A DNA stretch of 26,051 nt from Planctomycetota bacterium (GTDB lineage Bacteria > Planctomycetota > Phycisphaerae > Tepidisphaerales > Tepidisphaeraceae): contig JAKORQ010000088.1 of assembly GCA_029777755.1 (NCBI GenBank), forward strand, positions 1 through 26,051. Direction: 5' to 3'. A program made the translations under genes and the position numbers. Shown piece by piece: positions 8,567-15,471 of this stretch (its first letter is position 1; each line of letters opens with the position of its first letter). The notes under the pieces were generated by a model. That model had not been told where the DNA came from and did no database searches. It saw only the letters and a program-made list of their open reading frames with translations.

Positions 8567-9436
8567 ATGGTTTTATTGCTTGAATCACCAATCTGGCTCC
8601 AGTGGCTTGGCGGCCACCCGGCGACGATTGTCGCCATGCTCGCCCTTGCGCTGGCGTGCGGTTTACTTTCGCTGATCGTGCTCTGGCGGCGCTGGGCATT
8701 CCTTGGTGAAGGTGTTGCCCATGCCGGATTTGGAGGTGCGGGAACGGCCTGGCTGTTGGCTGCCTTCTTCCCCGCCCTCGACCGCACCGGGCTGGTGGAT
8801 CTGTTTGTGATCAACTTCTGCGTGCTCACCGCGCTGGGGATTGGCTTTGTTCATCGCTCGGGAAAAGTGCACCCGGACACGGCCATCGGCGCGTTTCTCG
8901 CCGGGACGATGGCCTGGGGATTCCTTGGCCAGCAGGTCTACCTGAACGCCTACCACCGCAGCCCGGCCGGGTTTCAGTCGCTGCTGTTCGGGCAGGCGCA
9001 ACTGCTCTCCTGGACCCACGCGCAACTGGCCGTGGCGATGCTGATTGTCTGCCTCTCCATGCTGACGATGTTCCGCAAGGAGGTGCTGCTGTACTGTTTT
9101 GACCCGGACCTGGCCAGGACCAGCGGCGTGCGGGCGTCATTGGTTCATTTCATGCTCATCCTGCTGATCACGCTGGCGATCGTGTCGGGAGTACGCCTGA
9201 TCGGCACGGTACTGATCACCGCCATGCTGATCCTGCCGGCCGCCACCGCGGTGCAGATCACGCGTAAGTTGTATCCGGCGGCACTGATCTCCTGCACCCT
9301 GAGCGTGGTGGCCGCCATCGCCGGGTTGACGATCAGTACCCGCTGGCCGGCCTTGCCGGAAGGCCCGCTGATCGTGCTCTGGCTGTTTGTGACCTTCTTG
9401 CTGACCTGGGCCGTGCGACACGGCCGGCGCGAGTAA
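8567..9436 (+). CDS. ABC-3 family metal-ion transporter permease (ZnuB/TroC/MntB-like)
   Basis: This 289-residue polytopic membrane protein has about eight hydrophobic segments. Family signatures are RRWAFLGEGVAHAGFGG in the first cytoplasmic loop, FDPDLARTSGV (the coupling-helix segment that contacts the ATPase) and SGVRLIGTVLITAMLILPAATA. Members form the membrane channel for zinc, manganese or iron uptake with an ATPase and a solute-binding lipoprotein. Neither partner is encoded next to it: the exonuclease lies divergently upstream and an AMP-binding protein lies downstream. The metal cannot be read from the permease. ATG at 8567 has no obvious Shine-Dalgarno site. No Zur- or Fur-like operator is apparent upstream. 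Confidence 0.92.
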   Translation: MVLLLESPIWLQWLGGHPATIVAMLALALACGLLSLIVLWRRWAFLGEGVAHAGFGGAGTAWLLAAFFPALDRTGLVDLFVINFCVLTALGIGFVHRSGKVHPDTAIGAFLAGTMAWGFLGQQVYLNAYHRSPAGFQSLLFGQAQLLSWTHAQLAVAMLIVCLSMLTMFRKEVLLYCFDPDLARTSGVRASLVHFMLILLITLAIVSGVRLIGTVLITAMLILPAATAVQITRKLYPAALISCTLSVVAAIAGLTISTRWPALPEGPLIVLWLFVTFLLTWAVRHGRRE

Positions 9437-9475
9437 CACGTCAGTTTGACCGCACCTCACGCCTGCTGCCTGCAA

Positions 9476-9495
9476 CTGCGTCCACCTGGACGCAG
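9476..9495 (+). terminator. hairpin between permease and AMP-binding gene
   Basis: A perfect 8-base-pair stem CTGCGTCC/GGACGCAG with loop ACCT lies 40 bases after the permease stop. It has no run of T on either side, so it would be a weak or Rho-assisted terminator, or an RNA stability element. Confidence 0.4.
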
Positions 9496-9582
9496 GCAAT
9501 CGCGGAAATGCGCGGCGGTGCTGTGCAGGCTCAGCTTTTGCTTCACCACTGTTTTCAGCAGGTCCCGGCCGGAGGTGCGCCC

Positions 9583-11151
9583 ATGAATCTTCACGATTTT
9601 GTCCTCGAAGGCAGTATCGCCGAGGATATTGCCATCATCGACGGGCAGGACAACCAGTGGACCTATGGCAGGCTCCGCAGTTTAATCGCCCATCTCTCCG
9701 GATACCTTGAGAACGCCAGCAACCCGCAGGATCGCTGCCTGATCTGCTCCGACAACGGAGTGTTCTGGCTGTGCGCATTCCTGGCGTGCGCGCGGGCGGG
9801 GAGGATCGCGGTGCCGGTGGCTCCCGATCGCCCCTACGGCTCAGTGGAGCAGATACTTGCCCAGTGCGCCCCGCGCATCGCCTTCGTGGACGCAGCCCGC
9901 TGCGACCGCATCCGCATGCAGACGAGCGAGTCGACGCTGGTCGTCTGCGATGAGGAGGCCGACGGCAGTTCCATCCTCTCCTGGACCGACACCACCGCCT
10001 TCCTGCCCAGCGAAAACTCGTACATCCCCGGCGAGGGGAATATCGCCGCCATCATGTACACCAGCGGGGCATCGGCCGAGCCGCGCGGCGCGATACTGAG
10101 TCATCAGAATCTCACCGCCTCCATCCGGGCCACGGCCGAGCATCTGCGTTTCGCGTCCACCGACCGCACGCTGTGCGCGGTGGGCCTGTTCTCCACCGTC
10201 TGCCTGACATCCTGCCTGGCGCAACTGCGGGCCGGCGGCACTCTGGTGGTCGATCGCATCCTGCCCGGCATCGATCCGTCCCGGGTTCTCACGCAGTTGA
10301 TCCGCCACAGCACCACCGGCATGATTGCCCGCTCCGACACGCTGCAGGCACTGCTGGATCGCTCCGGTTTCGATTCGGCGACGCTGCCGTCACTTCGCTT
10401 CATCGAGCATGTTGGCGGAAGAGCGCCGTATGGCATGGTCGCCTCCCTGCAGCAGCTATTCCCCCACGCCGCGATACACTCCATGTACGGCCTGGCGGAA
10501 GCGGGCGGTGCGGTGGCGGCCGTGCCGCACGAACTGGCGGTGACCAAGGCGTCGGCCGTCGGCGAACCGCTGCCGGGTGTAACCCTCTCAGTGGTAGATC
10601 CTTACGACCATCCCACGCCGCCGGGCGAGACCGGCGAGATCATCGTCAGCTCGCCATCTATCGCACGCGGCTACTGGGGCGAGAGCGAACATTCACAGAA
10701 GGTCTTCCATCGCGGACACCTGCACACCGGCGACCTGGGATACTTCGACGACGATGGCCAACTTCACCTGGCCGGGAGAACCAGTGACTACCTGCGCCTG
10801 GGCGGCGTACCGGTCAATACTTCGCAGATCGAGATGGTGGCAGCGCAGTTTCCGGGCCTGCGGGAGGCGGCGATCCTCACGCGCCATGATGCCATCCTCG
10901 GCGATGTGGTGGTGCTGGTAGCGGTGCATCCGCGCGGCGATGAAGTGCGGCAGCAGCTCATGGAGTTCTGCGCCAATCGCCTGCCGTTCAGCCAGAGGCC
11001 GCACGAGATCCACTTCCGCTCCCACCTGCCGCGCAAGAGTGACGGACAGATTGACCGACTGTCACTGATCGAGGAGATCGGGCTTGAGCAGCATGTGCTG
11101 CGGCCACTGAATGATCAGCTCCAGGCCCCCGGCCAGCCCATGCAGGGATAG
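9583..11151 (+). CDS. AMP-binding (acyl-CoA synthetase-like) protein with altered A10 motif
   Basis: This 522-residue protein has the adenylate-forming fold (ANL superfamily: acyl-CoA synthetases, NRPS adenylation domains, luciferases). The P-loop motif A3 is YTSGASAEPRG (159-169), A5 is MYGLAEAGG, A7 is HTGDLGYFDDDG with the ribose-binding Asp, and A8 is GRTSDYLRLGG. The C-terminal A10 motif, normally GKhxR with the lysine that drives adenylation, reads SDGQIDR: residue 489 is Gln. That suggests loss or change of the adenylation half-reaction. ATG at 9583 follows GGAGG at 9571-9575. No acyl-carrier protein, condensation domain or thioesterase is near. It may activate a carboxylic acid poorly, act only in thioester formation, or be regulatory; the substrate is not readable. 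Confidence 0.88.
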   Translation: MNLHDFVLEGSIAEDIAIIDGQDNQWTYGRLRSLIAHLSGYLENASNPQDRCLICSDNGVFWLCAFLACARAGRIAVPVAPDRPYGSVEQILAQCAPRIAFVDAARCDRIRMQTSESTLVVCDEEADGSSILSWTDTTAFLPSENSYIPGEGNIAAIMYTSGASAEPRGAILSHQNLTASIRATAEHLRFASTDRTLCAVGLFSTVCLTSCLAQLRAGGTLVVDRILPGIDPSRVLTQLIRHSTTGMIARSDTLQALLDRSGFDSATLPSLRFIEHVGGRAPYGMVASLQQLFPHAAIHSMYGLAEAGGAVAAVPHELAVTKASAVGEPLPGVTLSVVDPYDHPTPPGETGEIIVSSPSIARGYWGESEHSQKVFHRGHLHTGDLGYFDDDGQLHLAGRTSDYLRLGGVPVNTSQIEMVAAQFPGLREAAILTRHDAILGDVVVLVAVHPRGDEVRQQLMEFCANRLPFSQRPHEIHFRSHLPRKSDGQIDRLSLIEEIGLEQHVLRPLNDQLQAPGQPMQG

Positions 11152-11204
11152 AGCAGCCCTCCCAAGATGGATCAATTCCAGGAATAGCTGGCGCATTGGC
11201 GCAT

Positions 11205-11241
11205 AAAAGAACCCGACGAACGTTGATGTTCCGTCGGGTTC
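11205..11241 (-). terminator. Rho-independent terminator, possibly bidirectional
   Basis: A perfect 10-base-pair stem joins GAACCCGACG (11209-11218) and CGTCGGGTTC (11232-11241), with an inner AAC/GTT pairing. On the minus strand it is followed by TTTT, so it should end transcription of the surface protein gene, whose stop is 33 bases away. On the plus strand, 58 bases after the AMP-binding gene, it lacks a T run and would be weaker. Confidence 0.75.
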
Positions 11242-11273
11242 CCTCCGTCCCTTTCCCTCCCCGGTATGATGAG

Positions 11274-12365
11274 CTATGCCTCAACGTTCACGATCTGCGC
11301 CTGAAGCGTGCCGGTCACTGTCGCGCTATCGATGCCTGCACCGCCATCCACCAGCACCGACCCGAATGAGGAATTGGCGTTCACCGTCAGCACGTCAGCA
11401 GCGCCATTGCCACGCAGGATAGCGTCGATGGCGCCGGCGCCGGCGATATCTCCGGTGAGCGTGAGCTGATCGTTTCCGGCAAAGCCATTGCCACGCAGAC
11501 GCAGCGTCCCACCCCTGAGCGTCAGCCGATCCAGGGCAAAGAGGATCTGGTCATTGCCGGCGTCGCCGAACAGCCCCAGGTCAAGGGTGCCTGCCACGTC
11601 CGCGCTGGCGTTACCAAGTTCGCCGAGGACACTTAAGGAATCGTCGCCATCCCTTCCGTGCAGCTCGGTCTTCCACAAGCTGGTGGCGCCGACGAGATCA
11701 AACCCTTCCCAGTTGATGTGCTGACGGGCGGTGTCGTTGCCGTCCCCCAGGTCGGCGACGATCTGAACGGTCGAGCCGATGACATCCTCCCCGGCGTACA
11801 GGCTCAGGAAGTCATCGCCACCCCCAGTGGTGACATTGGCGCTGAAGGATGAAGCGCTCAGGCGGTTAAGGGATATCGCCACATCGTCATTTCCTCCGGC
11901 CGTGTCCAGCGTCATTGCGATACTGCTGCTGCGAATGTCATTGCCGATGGGGCTGGAGAAGCGCACCTGGTCGTTGCCGGCGCCGGTCCTCAGGTCATAG
12001 GTTCGCCCGGCATTGGAGAACGGGTCGGCCAGCGTGATGCTCAATCGATCATCTCCCAGCCCGAGTCGCGCCACCACCGTGTTGATCCCCCTGAAGCTGG
12101 CGTCGTAAAGATCCCCCGGATCGGAGTAGCTGCCATTGCCATTTGCATCGAAGCGCACCACCACCTGCCGCTCGCCGCCAAGGTTGGACTCGAAAAGCTC
12201 GACGATCTGCCCGGCCGGATCGCCCTTTATCGTCAGCACATCCCCACTGACGCTGACGTTGGCTGCCAGCATCCGGCGATTCTCCAGTGTCTCAACGGCC
12301 GCGTTATTGAACTCAGCTACGCGCATTTGCGTTACCCCCATGGATAAAGGTCCCCAGATAGCCAT
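11274..12365 (-). CDS. LEPR-XLL-motif protein with Gly-Asn-Asp beta-repeats
   Basis: This 363-residue protein is of unknown function. Residues 23-36 read AVETLENRRMLAAN, a variant of the LEPR-XLL motif that marks the N-terminus of many planctomycete extracellular or surface proteins. The rest is a series of degenerate repeats rich in Gly, Asn and Asp (AGNDQVRF, GGDDFLSL, GDGNDTA, DGDDSLSV, AGNDQIL, AGNDQLTL). These recall RTX/hemolysin-type calcium-binding beta-rolls but lack the strict GGxGxDxUx spacing. No hydrophobic signal peptide is visible before the motif. ATG at 12365 has GGAAG 10-15 bases upstream; ATG codons at residues 9 and 14 are alternatives. It is divergent from cydAB, with 271 bases between. 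It is short for the class, whose members are often over 500 residues. Confidence 0.8.
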   Translation of the reverse strand: MAIWGPLSMGVTQMRVAEFNNAAVETLENRRMLAANVSVSGDVLTIKGDPAGQIVELFESNLGGERQVVVRFDANGNGSYSDPGDLYDASFRGINTVVARLGLGDDRLSITLADPFSNAGRTYDLRTGAGNDQVRFSSPIGNDIRSSSIAMTLDTAGGNDDVAISLNRLSASSFSANVTTGGGDDFLSLYAGEDVIGSTVQIVADLGDGNDTARQHINWEGFDLVGATSLWKTELHGRDGDDSLSVLGELGNASADVAGTLDLGLFGDAGNDQILFALDRLTLRGGTLRLRGNGFAGNDQLTLTGDIAGAGAIDAILRGNGAADVLTVNANSSFGSVLVDGGAGIDSATVTGTLQAQIVNVEA

Positions 12366-12457
12366 TCTTCAAACTTCCTGTTCTTCCCCCTCTGCCCAGA
12401 CTTACAACGCAACGGCGATGCCAGAGTCCTGAAGAGCCCCCATGCGCGGGGTGGCTA

Positions 12458-12481
12458 ACATATCTGCCGATTCATATATGT
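12458..12481. promoter_or_regulatory. AT-rich inverted repeat between surface protein and cydA
   Basis: ACATAT (12458-12463) and ATATGT (12476-12481) form an inverted repeat with a 12-base spacer, inside the only AT-rich stretch of this divergent intergenic region. It may be a promoter or a regulator site for either gene. Evidence is composition and symmetry only. Confidence 0.3.
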
Positions 12482-12575
12482 CCGCTTACAGAATACCACG
12501 ACAGTCACTGCGTCATCTCGGCCGGCCGGCGGGGCTGGCGGCGAAATCAGAGTTGCCAAACAGGCGACCTCGGCC

Positions 12576-12594
12576 GTAGTGTCTACTACACTAC
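12576..12594. promoter_or_regulatory. candidate operator upstream of cydA
   Basis: A perfect 7-base inverted repeat GTAGTGT (12576-12582) and ACACTAC (12588-12594) has a 5-base spacer and ends 42 bases before the cydA start. The position suits a repressor site or a small RNA hairpin. A TTGCCA at 12553 with TAGTGT at 12578 might be promoter boxes overlapped by it, but the 19-base spacing is poor. The shape loosely recalls BlaI/CopY-type dyads; no regulator gene is adjacent. Confidence 0.4.
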
Positions 12595-12636
12595 ACAGGT
12601 GTGTTGGCCGCATTGGCCACGAACGTGAGGCGACTG

Positions 12637-14175
12637 ATGGATCTGGATCCTGTCTGGCTATCGCGCGTGCAGTTCGCGCTGACGGTAATGTTTCATTACC
12701 TCTTCCCGCCGCTGACGATCGGGATGGGGGTGGTCCTGGTTTACCTGGAGGGGATGTACCTCAAGACCAGGGAGGCGATATACGAAACCGCCGCCAAGTT
12801 CTGGACACAGCTTTTTGCCGTGACCTTTGCCATCGGCGTGGCGAGTGGGATCGTGATGGAGTTCCAGTTCGGCACCAACTGGGGCGTGTTCTCCCGCTAC
12901 GTCGGCGACGTGTTCGGGTCGGCACTGGCGGCCGAGGGTATCTTTGCCTTCTTCCTTGAGTCGGGGTTCCTGGCGGTTCTGGTGTTCGGCTGGGACAAGG
13001 TCAGCCCCCGCTTCCACTTCATTGCCACCTGCGCCGTGGCGCTGGGATCGATGTTCTCGGCGGTCTGGATCATCGTCGCCAACAGCTGGCAGCAGACACC
13101 CGAGGGGCACCACATCGTGCAAATGATGCGCGACGGCGAGCCGTGGGTGATTAACGGCGTGCCGGTAATGCGGGCCGAGATCGTCAACTTCTGGTCGATG
13201 GTGTTCAACCCCTCGACGCTGGATCGCCTCATCCACTCTCTGATCGGCGCGTTCATCGCGGGCGCGTTCTTCATCATGAGCATCTCGGCGTACTACCTGC
13301 TGCGCGGGCGTCACGTGGAGTTTGCCCGCCGGTCGTTCACCGGAGCGCTGATCTTCGGGACGATCTTCTCGCTGGCACAGCTAGTGTCGGGGCACTCCAA
13401 CGCCAAGATGGTGGCCGAGTATCAGCCCGCGAAGCTGGCCGCCCTCGAGGGCATCTACGAGACTGGCCCGGCCAAGCTGTCGATTTTTGGTATTCCCAAC
13501 GAACAAGAGAAAAAGATCGACATGGAGCTTGCCATCCCCGGCATGCTCAGTTTTCTCGTGCACGGCGACTCCTCCAAGCCGGTGATCGGCCTGGACAGGA
13601 TCCCCGAGGAGTATCACCCGCCGGTGAAGGTGCCGTACATCAGCTACCACATCATGGTGGGGCTGGGGATGTTCATGATCCTGCTGACGGTGGTGGCATC
13701 GATCCTGCGGCTCCGCGGGACGCTGTTTGAGAAACGCTGGCTGCTGTGGATCTTCGTGTTCGCGGTGGCCGCCCCGATGATCGCCAATGAACTTGGCTGG
13801 GTGGCCGCCGAGGTCGGGCGCCAGCCCTGGACGGTGGTGCCGCGGGTGTTGCGCGACGACGCCGGGCAGATCGTCTATGACTCTGCCGGCATGCTGCAGT
13901 ACGTGCCCGGCGAGGGCCTCTTGACAAAGGACGCGGTTTCCGAGGTGCTGCGCGGGCCGGAGATCCTCGGCTCGATCATCATGTTCTCGCTGATCTACCT
14001 GCTGCTGCTGGCGATCTGGCTGCTGGTGCTGAACCACAAGATCCAGAAAGGACCTGTGCCGGTGGTCATCAGCGAGGGACGGCATCCCGGCGGCATATTC
14101 AAGTCGCAGGCCGAGCGCATCGAGCATGGTTCGTCGATGACCGAGGCCAAACAGGACGTCCCCGAGCAGAAATAA
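12637..14175 (+). CDS. cydA: cytochrome bd ubiquinol oxidase subunit I
   Basis: This 512-residue inner-membrane protein is the haem-carrying subunit of cytochrome bd oxidase, which oxidises quinol and reduces oxygen to water, often at low oxygen. The N-terminus MDLDPVWLSRVQFALTV leads to His20 (axial haem-ligand position). The region between residues 245 and 345 carries the periplasmic quinol-binding loop, which is short compared with the E. coli long-loop form. The invariant GRQPW motif lies at residues 394-398 and is followed by an unusual insert of about 25 residues before the usual DAVS segment. ATG at 12637 is preferred over the in-frame GTG at 12601, because family homology begins here and GAGG at 12627-12630 gives a ribosome site. 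cydB follows 19 bases downstream. Confidence 0.96.
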   Translation: MDLDPVWLSRVQFALTVMFHYLFPPLTIGMGVVLVYLEGMYLKTREAIYETAAKFWTQLFAVTFAIGVASGIVMEFQFGTNWGVFSRYVGDVFGSALAAEGIFAFFLESGFLAVLVFGWDKVSPRFHFIATCAVALGSMFSAVWIIVANSWQQTPEGHHIVQMMRDGEPWVINGVPVMRAEIVNFWSMVFNPSTLDRLIHSLIGAFIAGAFFIMSISAYYLLRGRHVEFARRSFTGALIFGTIFSLAQLVSGHSNAKMVAEYQPAKLAALEGIYETGPAKLSIFGIPNEQEKKIDMELAIPGMLSFLVHGDSSKPVIGLDRIPEEYHPPVKVPYISYHIMVGLGMFMILLTVVASILRLRGTLFEKRWLLWIFVFAVAAPMIANELGWVAAEVGRQPWTVVPRVLRDDAGQIVYDSAGMLQYVPGEGLLTKDAVSEVLRGPEILGSIIMFSLIYLLLLAIWLLVLNHKIQKGPVPVVISEGRHPGGIFKSQAERIEHGSSMTEAKQDVPEQK

Positions 14176-14194
14176 AACAGGCGGAGCAACAGAA

Positions 14195-15214
14195 ATGGAT
14201 CTGGTTTTCATCTGGTTCATCCTGCTGGGAGTTCTTCTCGCCGGCTACGCGGTACTGGACGGGTTTGACCTGGGCGTGGGCATCCTCCACCCGTTCGCGA
14301 AGGATGATTTTGAGCGTCGGGTTTTCCTCAACGCCATTGGGCCAATCTGGGATGGCAATGAAGTGTGGCTGGTGACCTTCGGCGGCGCGCTGCTGGCCGC
14401 CTTCCCCGAGGCCTATGCCACCATCTTCTCAGCTCTGTACATCCCCTTTATGGCGCTGTTGTTTGCCCTGGTCTTTCGCGCGGTCTCCATCGAGTTCCGC
14501 AGCAAGATGACTTCTCCTGCGTGGCGCAAGGCGTGGGACTTTGGCTTTTTCTTCTCGTCGCTGCTGGCGACTCTGCTGTTTGGCATCGCGGTGGGCACCG
14601 GCATGCTGGGGATCCCGCTGGATGAGCGAGGCGTCTTCATCGGGTCGTTCCTCGATCTTCTCAAGCCGTACCCGATACTCGTGGGCCTGTTGGCGGTGGC
14701 GACATTCGCCCTGCATGGGGCGCTTTACCTGAACCTGAAGGTTCCGCATGGTGAGCTTCACGATCGCGTTGGCCGATGGATCTGGCATACCTGGGGCATC
14801 TTCCTGGTGCTCTACATCCTCACCACGGTATACACGCTGATCGCCGTGCCCCGCTCCGTGCCCAACTTCGAGCATGTGCCCTGGGCGGCGCTGCTGATCG
14901 TGCTGCATGTGCTGGCCATCGCAAATATCCCCCGGGCTGTCTTCTACGACCAGCCGCGATTCGCGTTTCTCTCCAGTGCGGTGTCGATCATCTGCATGGT
15001 AACGCTGTTCAGCATGGCGCTCTGGCCGAACCTGGTCACGGCAAGCAACGATCCAGCCAACAGCATCACCATCTACCGCGCCGCCTCCAGCGAGAAGACG
15101 CTGTGGATCATGTTCATCATTGCCCTCATCGGCATGCCGCTGGTATTGAGCTACACGGCCGCGATCTACTGGACCTTCCGCCGCCGCGTGGAGATCGGCG
15201 AGCACAGCTATTGA
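14195..15214 (+). CDS. cydB: cytochrome bd ubiquinol oxidase subunit II
   Basis: This 339-residue integral membrane protein with about eight or nine helices is the partner subunit of CydA. Family features are the start WFILLGVLLAGYAVLDGFDLGVG, IGPIWDGNEVWLVTFGGALLAAFP in the second helix region and the later LKVPHGELHDRVGRW loop. The final helix ends with WTFRRRVEIGEHSY, a typical CydB tail. The ribosome site GGCGGAG lies just before ATG at 14195, 19 bases after cydA, so both come from one transcript. No cydX small subunit and no cydDC assembly transporter genes are found nearby. A strong terminator follows directly. Confidence 0.96.
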   Translation: MDLVFIWFILLGVLLAGYAVLDGFDLGVGILHPFAKDDFERRVFLNAIGPIWDGNEVWLVTFGGALLAAFPEAYATIFSALYIPFMALLFALVFRAVSIEFRSKMTSPAWRKAWDFGFFFSSLLATLLFGIAVGTGMLGIPLDERGVFIGSFLDLLKPYPILVGLLAVATFALHGALYLNLKVPHGELHDRVGRWIWHTWGIFLVLYILTTVYTLIAVPRSVPNFEHVPWAALLIVLHVLAIANIPRAVFYDQPRFAFLSSAVSIICMVTLFSMALWPNLVTASNDPANSITIYRAASSEKTLWIMFIIALIGMPLVLSYTAAIYWTFRRRVEIGEHSY

Positions 15215-15232
15215 TTGGCCCGGCAAGACAAG

Positions 15233-15278
15233 AAATCGCTCGGGCAGGCGAAAAAGCCGCCCGAGCGATTTTCCTTTT
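15233..15278 (+). terminator. strong Rho-independent terminator after cydB
   Basis: A perfect 13-base-pair stem joins AAATCGCTCGGGC (15233-15245) and its complement (15259-15271). The loop contains a further GGC/GCC pair around GAAAAA. The stem runs into TTTTCCTTTT. It starts 19 bases after the cydB stop and also carries an A run on its left, so it could work on both strands. Confidence 0.92.
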
Positions 15279-15303
15279 CACTCGATTGGAAGTGCTTAAC
15301 CGG

Positions 15304-15399
15304 CAGAGCGGTTCCATCCAAGGTGGAACTGGTCTGGGAACTACTCTGATGCAAGTGGAGCGGTTTGTCCTTTCGCCGTTCTGGCGCGCAAACGCTCCA
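15304..15399. repeat. inverted-repeat element, diverged copy C
   Basis: CAGAGCGGTTCC (15304-15315) pairs with GGAACTACTCTG (15337-15348) at 10 of 12 positions. AAGTGGAGC follows at 15353-15361. A second inverted pair is TGGAGCGGTTTG (15356-15367) with CAAACGCTCCA (15389-15399). The right half closely matches 22468-22491 of the element after glpD (GGAACT, CTCT, AAGTGGAGC in the same order). It lies in the 257-base gap between cydB and the convergent xylanase gene. No coding sequence is evident in that gap. Confidence 0.55.
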
Positions 15400-15471
15400 T
15401 GATCGCGACTTGGGTGTTTGCAGGAACGCTTAGGGCACGACGTCCTGCCCATCTCGTCGCGGTTTCGCCCA

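Noticed and set aside
7303..8583. 426-codon open frame on the plus strand over the exonuclease gene
   Set aside because: It is the shadow of the MBL-fold exonuclease, whose metal-binding motifs are clear on the other strand.
12601..12636. GTG start for cydA 12 codons upstream
   Set aside because: It lacks a ribosome site and lies next to the candidate operator; conserved CydA sequence begins at the ATG at 12637.
15215..15471. Possible tRNA or small RNA gene after cydB
   Set aside because: The hairpins here do not form a cloverleaf and there is no T-loop GTTCRANNC motif; they are explained by a terminator and a repeat copy.
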